DNA from: Kitasatospora sp. NBC_00315
GTDB taxonomy: Bacteria; Actinomycetota; Actinomycetes; Streptomycetales; Streptomycetaceae
DNA length: 64,000 nt
Assembly: GCF_041435095.1 (NCBI RefSeq)
Contig: NZ_CP108025.1
Coordinates: 4,216,001 to 4,280,000, forward strand
Direction of reading: 5' to 3'
The notes beneath the pieces are model-generated. The model was given only the letters and a program-made list of their open reading frames with translations, searched no databases and was not told the DNA's origin. Of this stretch, positions 17,219 through 27,594 are shown in pieces. The position numbers and the translations under genes were made by a program. Every line of letters starts with the position of its first letter. Within the stretch, counting starts at the first letter, position 1.

Positions 17219-18919
17219 TCAGCGGGGGCCGAGCAGGGTCAGCGCGTCCGGCAGCCGGGCGGGCCGGTCGGCCGCCAGCCGGTCGGCGGAGCCCAGCAGG
17301 CCGGCCGCGGTCAGTGAGCGGGGGAGCGGGGCGTCGTCGGCGAGGCCGAGCCGGGGGCGCCCGGCGGCAGCCAGCACGAAGGTCTGCGGGCCGGCCGGGC
17401 CGCAGGCCGTGGCGGGCCCCGCCGGGATGGCGTACGGGAGGGTCTGCAGGGCCGCCGCGCGGATGCCCGCCTCCACCGGCCACAGTCCGCTCTCCCCGGC
17501 GCCGGTACGGACCGCCAGCCGCCCGTCCGGGGCGAGCGTCCGGGCGGCCAGGCCGAAGAACTCCTCGGACCTGAACTTGGCGGTCCGCCCGTTCGGCGGC
17601 GCGGGCAGCCCGGACAGGACGACGTCGTACGGCCCGCCGCCCGCCGGGCCCTTCGCCTGGCCCCGCAGCCACTCCAGGGGATCGGCCTGGGTGACGGTGA
17701 CCCTGGGGTCGTCGAGCGAGTGACCGGCCAGGGCGGAGAGCGCGGGATCGGTGCGGGCGAGGCCGGTCAGGGCCGGGTCCAGCTCGACCAGCCGCACGCT
17801 GCGCACCCCGGTGTGCCGCAGCACCTCGCGCAGCGCCAGCCCGTCGCCGCCGCCCAGCAGCAGCACCCGGGCGTCGGGGCCGGCCGCCATGGCGGGGTGG
17901 ACCAGCGCCTCGTTGCCCCGGTACTCGTCCGCGCCGCAGACGCTCGCACGGCCGTCCAGGAAGAGCCGCAGCGGCTGCGCCCCCGCGCCCTGCGCTCCGG
18001 CCGTCCGCCCGTCCGGGCCGGTCAGCACGATCTCCTGGTAGCGGCTCTGCGCGGCGAAGCGGATCTGTGCGCCGTACAGCGCGTGCCGGGCGGCCCGTTC
18101 GATCGCCCCGGAGAACGCGGCGGCGCCGGCCAGGGTGAGCAGCACCAGGCCGCAGCCGGTCCACAGCAGGGTGCGCACGCGCGGCGCCGGCTCGTCGCGG
18201 AACAGCCAGAGCACCACGGCCGCGCCCGCGACGGCGTTCACCGCGCCGGTCACCAGCGCGCCGGTGGCCTGGCCGAAGACGGGCAGGATGAGGAACGGGA
18301 AGGCGAGCCCGCCGACCAGCGCGCCCACGTAGTCGGCGGCGAAGAGATCCGCGACGGCGCGGCCGGCGGCCTCCCGGCGGATCCGCTGGATCAGCGTCAT
18401 CAGCAGCGGGATCTCGGCGCCGATCAGCACGCCGATCACCCCGGTCAGCGCGATGATCGCGGCCCGGTAGCCGCCGAGCCAGGCCCAGCAGGCGTAGAGG
18501 GTCAGCACCGACAGGCCGCCGACCAGTGCGAGTGCGCACTCGACCAGGGCGAAGGCGGTCGCCGGGCGGCGGGTGAAGTGCTTGGCGAGCAGCGACCCGA
18601 TGCCCATCGCGAACACCATGACCGAGAGCACGACCGAGGTCTGGGTGACCGAGTCGCCGATCAGGTAGTTGCCGAGCGCGACGAGCTCCAGCTCGTAGAC
18701 CAGTCCGCAGGCCGCACAGACGAACGCGGCCAGCAGGACGGCCGGCCGGGCGACCCCGGGTCGGGCCCGTGGCCGCGAGCGTGGCCGTGGCCGCCCGCGG
18801 GCGGCCAGCGCGGTCAGGCGCCGCCCGGGCCGCGGGGCTCGCCCGACGGCATCCGCGGCGGCGTAGGGGTCGCGGTCGAGAACCGGCTGAGCGGGCGGAC
18901 CCGCCGGATGGTTGATCAC
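17219..18919 (-). CDS. Membrane-bound spermidine-synthase-like protein
   Basis: A 566-residue two-part protein. The N-terminal ~250 residues hold seven or so membrane helices, beginning LLAAFVCAACGLVYELELVA. The C-terminal part is a Rossmann methyltransferase/aminopropyltransferase fold with the nucleotide-binding motif VLLLGGGDGLALREVL, acidic residue VELDP, and YDVVLSGLPAP where soluble enzymes have the catalytic Asp region (DxxDP). This fusion is common in actinobacteria and polyamine production is not proven. The GTG at 18919 is the best start but has no strong ribosome site. It is co-directional with the DUF2617 gene upstream. Confidence 0.82.
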   Translation of the reverse strand: MINHPAGPPAQPVLDRDPYAAADAVGRAPRPGRRLTALAARGRPRPRSRPRARPGVARPAVLLAAFVCAACGLVYELELVALGNYLIGDSVTQTSVVLSVMVFAMGIGSLLAKHFTRRPATAFALVECALALVGGLSVLTLYACWAWLGGYRAAIIALTGVIGVLIGAEIPLLMTLIQRIRREAAGRAVADLFAADYVGALVGGLAFPFLILPVFGQATGALVTGAVNAVAGAAVVLWLFRDEPAPRVRTLLWTGCGLVLLTLAGAAAFSGAIERAARHALYGAQIRFAAQSRYQEIVLTGPDGRTAGAQGAGAQPLRLFLDGRASVCGADEYRGNEALVHPAMAAGPDARVLLLGGGDGLALREVLRHTGVRSVRLVELDPALTGLARTDPALSALAGHSLDDPRVTVTQADPLEWLRGQAKGPAGGGPYDVVLSGLPAPPNGRTAKFRSEEFFGLAARTLAPDGRLAVRTGAGESGLWPVEAGIRAAALQTLPYAIPAGPATACGPAGPQTFVLAAAGRPRLGLADDAPLPRSLTAAGLLGSADRLAADRPARLPDALTLLGPR

Positions 18920-19029
18920 GAACGAAACGCTAGGGGACGGCCGCGCCGGATAGCTGCGTCCATTCGGTGGACAGGGCGATGTGCCGGGTTGACGGATCGT
19001 TCCTGCGTGCGAATCACGGCTGCCCCGGG

Positions 19030-19560
19030 TCATCCCTTGCGGACCACCAGCGAGGAGCGGGTGCAGACCAGGCGCCCCTCCTGCGGGTAGGCGTGCCAGG
19101 TGCGCCAGAGCAGGCGGTCCGCGTCGCCCTGGGTCATCAGGGCGGTGAAGGCGCTCGGATCGCCGGGGAAGACCCCGGCCAGGCCGCGCGGGTGGCCCTC
19201 CACCAGTGCCAGCAGCTCCTGGGCCCGGGCCGCGAAGTCGTGCGGCGGCATCGCCTCGATCCTGGCCGCGAACTCGTACTCCCAGCCCGCGACCTGCTTG
19301 GCCACCCGGGCCGGCAGCGGGGTGCGCCGGCCCGGCAGGCAGGCGACGGTCTCCAGGCACTCGCCGGGACCTGCCGCGATCAGCACCTGGTGGGAGGCGC
19401 CGAGCAGGCGTAGCTGCAGCGTTCCGGCCGGACCTGGCCGACCCGCGCCGCCCAGTCTCAGGTCGCGGACGGCGAGCGCGGGCAGCGGTTCGCCACCCAG
19501 GCACCAGGCCAGGTCACCGGCTCGGGTGTCGGTGTAGGAGGTCTGCAGTGTGGTGAGCAT
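19030..19560 (-). CDS. DUF2617 family protein
   Basis: A 176-residue protein of the actinobacterial DUF2617 family: GDLAWCLGGEPLPALA, LGASHQVL, ETVACLPGRRTPLPARV and WEYEFAARIEAMPPHDF. No catalytic motif is evident. It lies 110 nt upstream of the spermidine-synthase-like gene, a pairing often seen in Streptomyces, so the two probably form an operon. Function unknown. Confidence 0.85.
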   Translation of the reverse strand: MLTTLQTSYTDTRAGDLAWCLGGEPLPALAVRDLRLGGAGRPGPAGTLQLRLLGASHQVLIAAGPGECLETVACLPGRRTPLPARVAKQVAGWEYEFAARIEAMPPHDFAARAQELLALVEGHPRGLAGVFPGDPSAFTALMTQGDADRLLWRTWHAYPQEGRLVCTRSSLVVRKG

Positions 19561-20040
19561 GCTCGGCTCCGCGTTTCAGCTCCGTGCGCGCCCGCCGTGC
19601 AGCGTCCGACGAGAGCCGTTGACGAGGCTGTTCGAGGCTGTGCGGACCAGGGCGCGGCCGACCGTGGAAGGAAGGATTCCGGCTGGAGATTCAGCAGCAG
19701 AGAAGCATGAATGAGCCGGGTCCGTCGGTGATTTACCCAACTTTGTCAAGCATTCACCGTTTCGGGCACGGGCGCTTCCCGAGTCCGATCACTCCGGTGC
19801 GTGACTCTGTTCGGCGTGCGCCCTTTTTGCCGGGGCGCACGCCCTTCTCACGGCGCATGCGCCCCCGGAATGCGCCGGACATATGACCATACTCACTGAC
19901 GGATCTCCCTCGCGCCGACCGGGGCCCGCCGCAGGGTCGGCGGCGGCCCGGGGGCCGGGCCGCCCGGCCGCCCGGCGTGAGGAACCCGGCCGCGCCCCGG
20001 GGTGGGTTCCGGTCGGCGCGGTCGGCGGCGCGGGCCGCCG
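19561..20040. other. Intergenic spacer, promoter of DUF2617
   Basis: 480 nt without a convincing gene. The stretch 19700-19880 is less GC-rich (for example TTTACCCAACTTTGTCAAGC near 19730-19750) and is the likely promoter of the DUF2617 gene. A GCGCATGCGC palindrome lies near 19853-19862. Confidence 0.4.
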
Positions 20041-20372
20041 TCAGAGCCGCCGGAGGCGGGTGACGGCTTCCCGCAGGACGGAGTCCTGCTTGCAGAAGGT
20101 GAAGCGGACGAAGGGCCGGCCGGCGTCGGCGTCGTCGTAGAAGACGACGTTGGGGATGGCGACGACGCCGCAGCGTTCGGGTAGGGAACGGCAGAACTCC
20201 AGGCCGTCCTTCTCGCCCAGAGGGGTGATGTCGGCGGTGATGAAGTAGGTGCCCTCGGGGCGGAAGACCCCGAAGCCGGCCGCGCCCAGTCCCTCGGCGA
20301 GCAGGTGGCGCTTGCGGAGCAGGGCGCTGCGCAGGCCGGCGAAGTACTCGTCCGGCAGGCGCAGGGCCTCGG
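20041..20372 (-). pseudogene. Truncated 3' copy of the aminotransferase gene
   Basis: The minus strand encodes the last ~109 residues of the aminotransferase at 21797-22963 and ends TRLRRL-stop. Similarity ends abruptly at 20372, and no start or PLP-lysine region is present. It differs from the intact copy at only a handful of positions with no indel. It is a remnant left by the event that introduced the fic gene. Confidence 0.9.
20045..20372. repeat. 328-bp direct repeat, copy 1
   Basis: Nearly identical to 21807-22134 at a constant offset of 1762, with about ten substitutions and no gaps. The two copies bracket the fic gene. Copy 1 is the orphan 3' end of an aminotransferase gene. Confidence 0.93.
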
Positions 20373-20438
20373 TCCGTCTGCTCGTCGTCCGATCTTCGGG
20401 CGTCCGGCCGGCGCTGCCCTCACGGTCGGCTGCGCAGA

Positions 20439-21614
20439 TCAGCCGACCAGCACGCGCATCGTGTCGTCATTGACGAAGATCCGGCCGTACTTCCCCTCCG
20501 AGAACTGGCGCAGCAGGCCGAGGCTGACGAGCTTGTTCACCGCATTGCTCGCAGCCGGGTAGCTGACGCCGTGGCGCTCGGCCGCCCAGGTGATCGTGAG
20601 CATGGGGAAGCCGATCAGGTCATCGACGATTCGTTGTGTGACGCCCTTGGAGCCTGCACGGTGCAGTGTGTCGAGCATCTTCTTCTTCAGGCTGACGAGC
20701 GTCCCGATACGCTCGACGGCCTCCTGGGCCTGTGCGGTCACCGCATCGCAGAAGAACCGGACCCATGGCTCGAAGTCGCCAGTGGCACTCACCTCGAACA
20801 GATGGTCCTGGTATTCGCGGCGTCGTGCCTCAAGCCACGGGGACAGAGCGATGACGTGCAGTGCCAGCTCTTTGGCGGACATCAGCTGGAGCATCGCCAC
20901 CAGCCGGCCCAGGCGGCCGTTCCCGTCGTTGAACGGGTGCAGGGTCTCGAACTGGTAGTGGCCGATCGCCATACGCACCAGCAGGGGCATGTCCTCGCTG
21001 GCCTTGTTGATCCAGCCCTCCCATTCGAGCAGGCCGTCTCGTAGGTAGTGGCCGTGTGGGCAGGGAACGAAACGGGCCTTCTCGACATCGGCACTCTTGA
21101 GGCCGATGAAGACATCCGTATCGCGAACACGGCCCGATTGAACGGTGTCGCTGGAGGTTCCGCGTACGAGGATGCCCTGCAGGTGCTCCAGTAGGGCGAC
21201 CGTGATCGGTCGGTCCTTGATCCACTCGGTCGCCGTCTCTGCGGCGGTGACGTAGTTCTGGACCTCGGCCACCTCGGGGCTGATGTTGGAGGCGTCCTCG
21301 AAGTCGGCCTTGAGGACGTCCTCCATCGCTGCGTAGGTACCTTCGATCGCCGAGGTGCTGAGAGCTTCCCGCCGGATCGCAAGCCGGGCCAGCAGATCCG
21401 GATTCGGGAGCTGGGTGACTGCCTGGTCGGCGCGGGCGACCATGCTCGTGGCCCGCGTGACGGCCGTGTAGGTCCGTGCGCCCAGCATGACCTCTTCCGG
21501 TGGCGGTGCGGGCAGGAAGCCGTGGGTGCTGTACGCACGCTGGTTGCGCGGGTCGAATCCGCTGATCGGGATGAGCGAGCCGACGGGTGACATCGCGAGG
21601 CGAGAGATGTCCAT
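20439..21614 (-). CDS. Fic-domain protein with C-terminal winged helix
   Basis: A 391-residue Fic/DOC-family enzyme, likely AMP-transferring. The catalytic motif is HPFNDGNGRLGR (His226), an exact HPFx[D/E]GNGRxxR. An inhibitory-helix motif near residue 76 (TSAIEG, [S/T]xxxE[G/N]) precedes it, as in class II Fic proteins that carry their own inhibitor. The C-terminal ~80 residues look like a winged helix (ITWAAERHGVSYPAASNAVNKL), so it may also bind DNA. Codon use is less GC-biased than its neighbours. It lies between two copies of the aminotransferase 3' end, a clear sign of transfer. The target is unknown. Confidence 0.9.
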   Translation of the reverse strand: MDISRLAMSPVGSLIPISGFDPRNQRAYSTHGFLPAPPPEEVMLGARTYTAVTRATSMVARADQAVTQLPNPDLLARLAIRREALSTSAIEGTYAAMEDVLKADFEDASNISPEVAEVQNYVTAAETATEWIKDRPITVALLEHLQGILVRGTSSDTVQSGRVRDTDVFIGLKSADVEKARFVPCPHGHYLRDGLLEWEGWINKASEDMPLLVRMAIGHYQFETLHPFNDGNGRLGRLVAMLQLMSAKELALHVIALSPWLEARRREYQDHLFEVSATGDFEPWVRFFCDAVTAQAQEAVERIGTLVSLKKKMLDTLHRAGSKGVTQRIVDDLIGFPMLTITWAAERHGVSYPAASNAVNKLVSLGLLRQFSEGKYGRIFVNDDTMRVLVG

Positions 21615-21637
21615 GAAATTAAACTATATCGGCAAAA

Positions 21638-21666
21638 ACTTGAAAAGCTTGCCCGGGTTTTCAAGT
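21638..21666. promoter_or_regulatory. Inverted repeat upstream of fic (possible operator)
   Basis: ACTTGAAAA at 21638-21646 is mirrored exactly by TTTTCAAGT at 21658-21666, separated by 11 nt. It lies 24-52 nt upstream of the fic ATG, next to an AT-rich TATAGT-like -10 (minus strand, about 21623-21628). The winged-helix end of the Fic protein makes autoregulation plausible. Confidence 0.6.
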
Positions 21667-21796
21667 TGCCTTGAGTGCGCCAGGAGCGCCTCCGAACCCC
21701 GAACCCTTGTCCGAGAGGCTGGCCTGATCCTGTCAGGCATGTAGGACGCCTTGAAACCAGGGCTGCAAACTAAAGTCCAGGGGAAGGTCGCGTGGC

Positions 21797-22963
21797 TCAG
21801 GTTCCCAGCCGCCGGAGGCGGGTGACGGCTTCCTGCAGGACGGAGTCCTGCTTGCAGAAGGTGAAGCGGACGAAGGGCCGGCCGGCGTCGGCGTCGTCGT
21901 AGAAGACGACGTTGGGGATGGCGACGACGCCGCAGCGTTCGGGCAGGGACCGGCAGAACTCCAGGCCGTCCTTCTCGCCCAGAGGGGTGATGTCGGCGGT
22001 GATGAAGTAGGTGCCCTCGGGGCGGAAGACCCCGAAGCCGGCCGCGCCCAGTCCCTCGGCGAGCAGGTCGCGCTTGCGGAGCAGGTCGCTGCGCAGGCCG
22101 GCGAAGTACTCGTCCGGCAGGCGCAGGGCCTCGGCCACCGCGTACTGGAAGGGGCCGGCGCTGACGTACGTGAGGTACTGCTTGGCGGTGCGGACGGCGG
22201 CGACCAGCGGCGCCGAGGCCGTCACCCAGCCGACCTTCCAGCCGGTGAAGGAGAAGGTCTTGCCGGCCGAGGAGATCGAGACGGTCCGCTCGCGCATGCC
22301 GGGCAGGGCGGCGATCGGGTGGTGGCCGCCGCTGAAGACCAGGTGCTCGTAGACCTCGTCGGTGACGACCAGCAGGTCGTGCTCCACCGCGAGCGCGGCG
22401 ACGGCGGCGAGTTCGTCGGCGGTGAGGACGATGCCGGTGGGGTTGTGCGGGGTGTTGATCAGCAGCAGCCGGGTGCGCGGGGTGATCAGGGTCCGGAGTT
22501 CGTCGAGGTCCGGGCGGAAGGACGGCGCCCGCAGGGTGAGCGGCACCCTCACCGCGCCCGCCATGGCGATGCAGGCGGCGTACGAGTCGTAGAACGGCTC
22601 GAGGGCGATGACCTCGTCGCCGGGCTCCAGCAGGGCGAGCAGGGCGGCGGCGATGGCCTCGGTGGCGCCGGCGGTGACCAGGACCTCGGTGTCGGGGTCG
22701 TAGGAGAGGCCGTGGAACCGCTGCTGGTGCTCGGCGATCGCGGTGCGGAGCTCGGGGACGCCGGGGCCGGGCGGGTACTGGTTGCCCTTCCCGGTCAGCA
22801 CGGCGTCCGCGGCGGCCCGGGCGATCTCGCGGGGCCCGTCGGTGTCCGGGAAGCCCTGCCCGAGGTTGATCGAGCCGGTGGCGGTGGCCAGCGCCGACAT
22901 CTCCGCGAAGATCGTCGTGCCCAGGCCCGCCAGCCTGCGGTTGAGCAGCGGCCGCGCGTCCAT
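21797..22963 (-). CDS. PLP-dependent class I/II aminotransferase (DapC/KAT-like)
   Basis: A 388-residue fold-type I aminotransferase. The PLP-binding Lys235 lies in SSAGKTFSFTGWKVGW. The substrate and cofactor motifs NTPHNPTG, TDEVYEHLVF and YPPGPGVPELR are clear, and the carboxylate Arg is in RPFVRFTFC. It is closest in appearance to N-succinyldiaminopimelate aminotransferase DapC / kynurenine-glutamine transaminase-like enzymes. Its last 328 bp occur again at 20045-20372, yet this copy is intact and ends TRLRRLGT. Confidence 0.88.
   Translation of the reverse strand: MDARPLLNRRLAGLGTTIFAEMSALATATGSINLGQGFPDTDGPREIARAAADAVLTGKGNQYPPGPGVPELRTAIAEHQQRFHGLSYDPDTEVLVTAGATEAIAAALLALLEPGDEVIALEPFYDSYAACIAMAGAVRVPLTLRAPSFRPDLDELRTLITPRTRLLLINTPHNPTGIVLTADELAAVAALAVEHDLLVVTDEVYEHLVFSGGHHPIAALPGMRERTVSISSAGKTFSFTGWKVGWVTASAPLVAAVRTAKQYLTYVSAGPFQYAVAEALRLPDEYFAGLRSDLLRKRDLLAEGLGAAGFGVFRPEGTYFITADITPLGEKDGLEFCRSLPERCGVVAIPNVVFYDDADAGRPFVRFTFCKQDSVLQEAVTRLRRLGT
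21807..22134. repeat. 328-bp direct repeat, copy 2 (in intact aminotransferase)
   Basis: Matches 20045-20372 without gaps. It is the 3' end of the functional aminotransferase gene. Confidence 0.93.
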
Positions 22964-23035
22964 GCCAGGTCCTCACTCTCGGTGGTCGGCCCATCTTCCG
23001 GCGCGGGAGGGAGCGGGCACAAGCCCGCCCGGACG

Positions 23036-23077
23036 CCGGTACGGCCCGCTCCCCGTGGTGGGAGCGGGCCGTACCGG
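23036..23077 (-). terminator. Terminator downstream of the YbjN gene
   Basis: Perfect 18-bp arms (23036-23053 and 23060-23077) with a 6-nt loop, starting 18 nt after the YbjN-gene stop. Confidence 0.88.
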
Positions 23078-23094
23078 TGGCGTGGCGGGGTGGC

Positions 23095-23664
23095 TCAACC
23101 CTCGTCGGAGGCGTCGCCCTCGCCCTCGTCCTCGCTCTTCTCGTTCTCGATGTCCTTCTGGAGGCCGAGGCGCTCGACGATCCACTGCTCGAAGCCGACG
23201 GCGGCCTGCGTCCAGTTGGCGGTCGTGGTCACGAAGTACTCCAGGTTCACGCCGGTGCCGACGATCATCTGGGACTCGCCGATCAGGCGGACCACGCCGT
23301 CCTCGTGGGTGTGGGTGTAGACCTTCGGCCAGAGGGTCTCCCGGTTCCACTCGTCGATCAGGTCGAGGATCTCGCCCTTGTCCTCCAGCGGGTACGACCG
23401 GTCGTAGAAGGCGCGGACGGCGAAGAGCTCCTTCTGCTCGCCGCGGAACATGTAGTAGACCCGGAAGCCGTCCCACGGCGCGGTGAGGTCACCCTCCTCG
23501 TCGACCACGTGCTTGAGCTGCATCTGGTCGAGCAGCTGGGCGACCAGGGCCTGGTCGGGCACCACCACGGGCGGCGGGCCCTCGGGCCGGCCCTGGCCGG
23601 GCTGGCCGCCCTGCGGGCCCTGCGGGACGCCGAACGACGGGATGGACGAGGGGTCGATGCTCAT
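23095..23664 (-). CDS. YbjN domain-containing protein
   Basis: A 189-residue protein with a Pro/Gly/Gln-rich first 35 residues. The YbjN/secretion-chaperone-like fold follows: VVDEEGDLTAPWDGFRVYYM, VRAFYDRSYP, IDEWNRETLWPKVYTHT. The C-terminus is acidic (NEKSEDEGEGDASDEG). Members may help protein folding or stress tolerance, but no enzymatic activity is known. The ATG at 23664 has GGAGG 8 nt upstream. It lies downstream of clpB on the same strand with its own terminator. Confidence 0.85.
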   Translation of the reverse strand: MSIDPSSIPSFGVPQGPQGGQPGQGRPEGPPPVVVPDQALVAQLLDQMQLKHVVDEEGDLTAPWDGFRVYYMFRGEQKELFAVRAFYDRSYPLEDKGEILDLIDEWNRETLWPKVYTHTHEDGVVRLIGESQMIVGTGVNLEYFVTTTANWTQAAVGFEQWIVERLGLQKDIENEKSEDEGEGDASDEG

Positions 23665-23882
23665 GGGAGGTCCTCTTCTCAGTGCACACGGGTGGTCGGC
23701 AATGAGAGGCCGCCCTTTCCATGTCCCATCCTGCCTCATCGGGGCCGTCGGACACAGAGCTGCCGGGTGAGTACCACGGCCCTGGCAGGGGCGGACACGA
23801 TCTTCGGCGGCCCCCGGTGCGACGGGCGGCGCCGGGCGGGCGGGCCGCCCCGGGGGAGCGGCCCGCCCGCCGGTGCGGGCGG

Positions 23883-26504
<2,622 letters not shown>

Positions 26505-26566
26505 TGCTGGGTCGTCCTCCTCGTGGTCGGCGGTGCCATCGAACTGCTTGGTACAGCATGCACTAA

Positions 26567-26587
26567 GTTGAGTCTATTCCACTCAAC
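26567..26587. promoter_or_regulatory. HAIR operator (HspR-binding site) of clpB
   Basis: GTTGAGT-N7-ACTCAAC is a perfect inverted repeat that matches the HspR consensus CTTGAGT-N7-ACTCAAG at 12 of 14 positions; the two changes are complementary. HspR is the established repressor of dnaK, clpB and lon in Streptomyces. Confidence 0.88.
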
Positions 26588-26615
26588 TTTCGAGTGAACA
26601 GCGGAAGCGCCCCCG

Positions 26616-27524
26616 TCAGCCGGTCCGCCTGGTCAGTCCCAGCAGCTCCCTGGCCGGACCGGAGGGCCGCTGCCCGGCCGGCCAGACGGCCCGCAGCGGG
26701 CGCCGCAGGTCCAGTCCGGGAGCCAGCGGTACGGCGACCAGGCGCCGAGTCGCCAGCTCCTCCACCACGGCCAGCTCGCTCAGGCAGACCGGCCCGGCGC
26801 CGGTCATGGCCGCCGCCTTCAGCGCGGTCGACGAGGCCAGCTCCATCAGCGGCCGGGCCGCGCCGCCGTACGGCTCCAACGCCATCTCCAGCACCTCCCG
26901 GGTGCCGGAGCCGGGCTCGCGCAGCACCAGGGCCGTCGCGGCCAGCTCCGGCCCGGTCAGCGGCGTGCGCCGGCGCCCCCAGGCGTGGTCGGGGGAGACC
27001 ACCACGACCAGCCGGTCGGCCGCCACCACGGTGCCGGAGAGTCCGGCGGCGGTGGTCGGGCCCTCGACGAAACCGAGATCCGCGTCGCCGGCCAGCACGT
27101 GCCCGGCCACGTCCGCGGAGTTCGCCGTGCGCAGTGTCACGGACGTGCGCGGGCTGACCTGGTGCAGGGCCAGCAGCCAGCCCGGCATCAGGTACTCGGC
27201 GACGGTCAGGCTCGCCACCACCCGCAGCCGCGCGTCCCGGTGCTCGCGCAGCGCGTCGATCCCGGCGTCCAGCGCCCGCGCCGCCTCGACCACGTTCCGG
27301 GCCCACTCGACCACCAGCCGGCCGGCCTCGGTGGGGGTCGAGCCGCGCGGGGAGCGGTCCAGCAGCGCCACCCCGATCTGCCGCTCCATCCCCTTGATCC
27401 GGGCGCTCGCGGTCGGCTGGCTGACGCCGAGTTCGGCGGCGGCCCGTCCGACACTGCCGAGCCGCGCGACGGCGAGCAGCAGCTCCAGTGCGCCGAGCTC
27501 GGGAACGTGCGAGGAGAGGGGCAT
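26616..27524 (-). CDS. LysR-family transcriptional regulator
   Basis: A 302-residue LysR regulator. The N-terminal winged helix reads LELLLAVARLGSVGRAAAEL with recognition helix SQPTASARIKGMER, followed by a periplasmic-binding-like effector domain (LRVVASLTVAEYLMPGWL). It is divergent from the TDT transporter gene 70 bp away, with a palindrome between them. It most likely controls that transporter and itself; the ligand is unknown. Confidence 0.92.
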   Translation of the reverse strand: MPLSSHVPELGALELLLAVARLGSVGRAAAELGVSQPTASARIKGMERQIGVALLDRSPRGSTPTEAGRLVVEWARNVVEAARALDAGIDALREHRDARLRVVASLTVAEYLMPGWLLALHQVSPRTSVTLRTANSADVAGHVLAGDADLGFVEGPTTAAGLSGTVVAADRLVVVVSPDHAWGRRRTPLTGPELAATALVLREPGSGTREVLEMALEPYGGAARPLMELASSTALKAAAMTGAGPVCLSELAVVEELATRRLVAVPLAPGLDLRRPLRAVWPAGQRPSGPARELLGLTRRTG

Positions 27525-27531
27525 AGGGCCA

Positions 27532-27549
27532 GGCTATGCGCTCATAGCC
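27532..27549. promoter_or_regulatory. Palindromic LysR-type operator
   Basis: GGCTATG-N4-CATAGCC is a perfect 7-bp inverted repeat in the 70-bp spacer between the divergent LysR and transporter genes. Its size and place fit an activator or autorepressor site for the LysR protein. Confidence 0.65.
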
Positions 27550-27594
27550 CGGCGGGCGCTACCGGCGCCGGAGCGCGACCGGCACGGTGGGGCC

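Noticed and set aside
19853..19862. GCGCATGCGC palindrome as an operator
   Set aside because: Short self-complementary GC-rich 10-mers are frequent in this genome, and no divergent genes or second copy support it.
20041..20372. Second functional aminotransferase gene
   Set aside because: Only the last ~109 codons are present, with no start and no PLP lysine.
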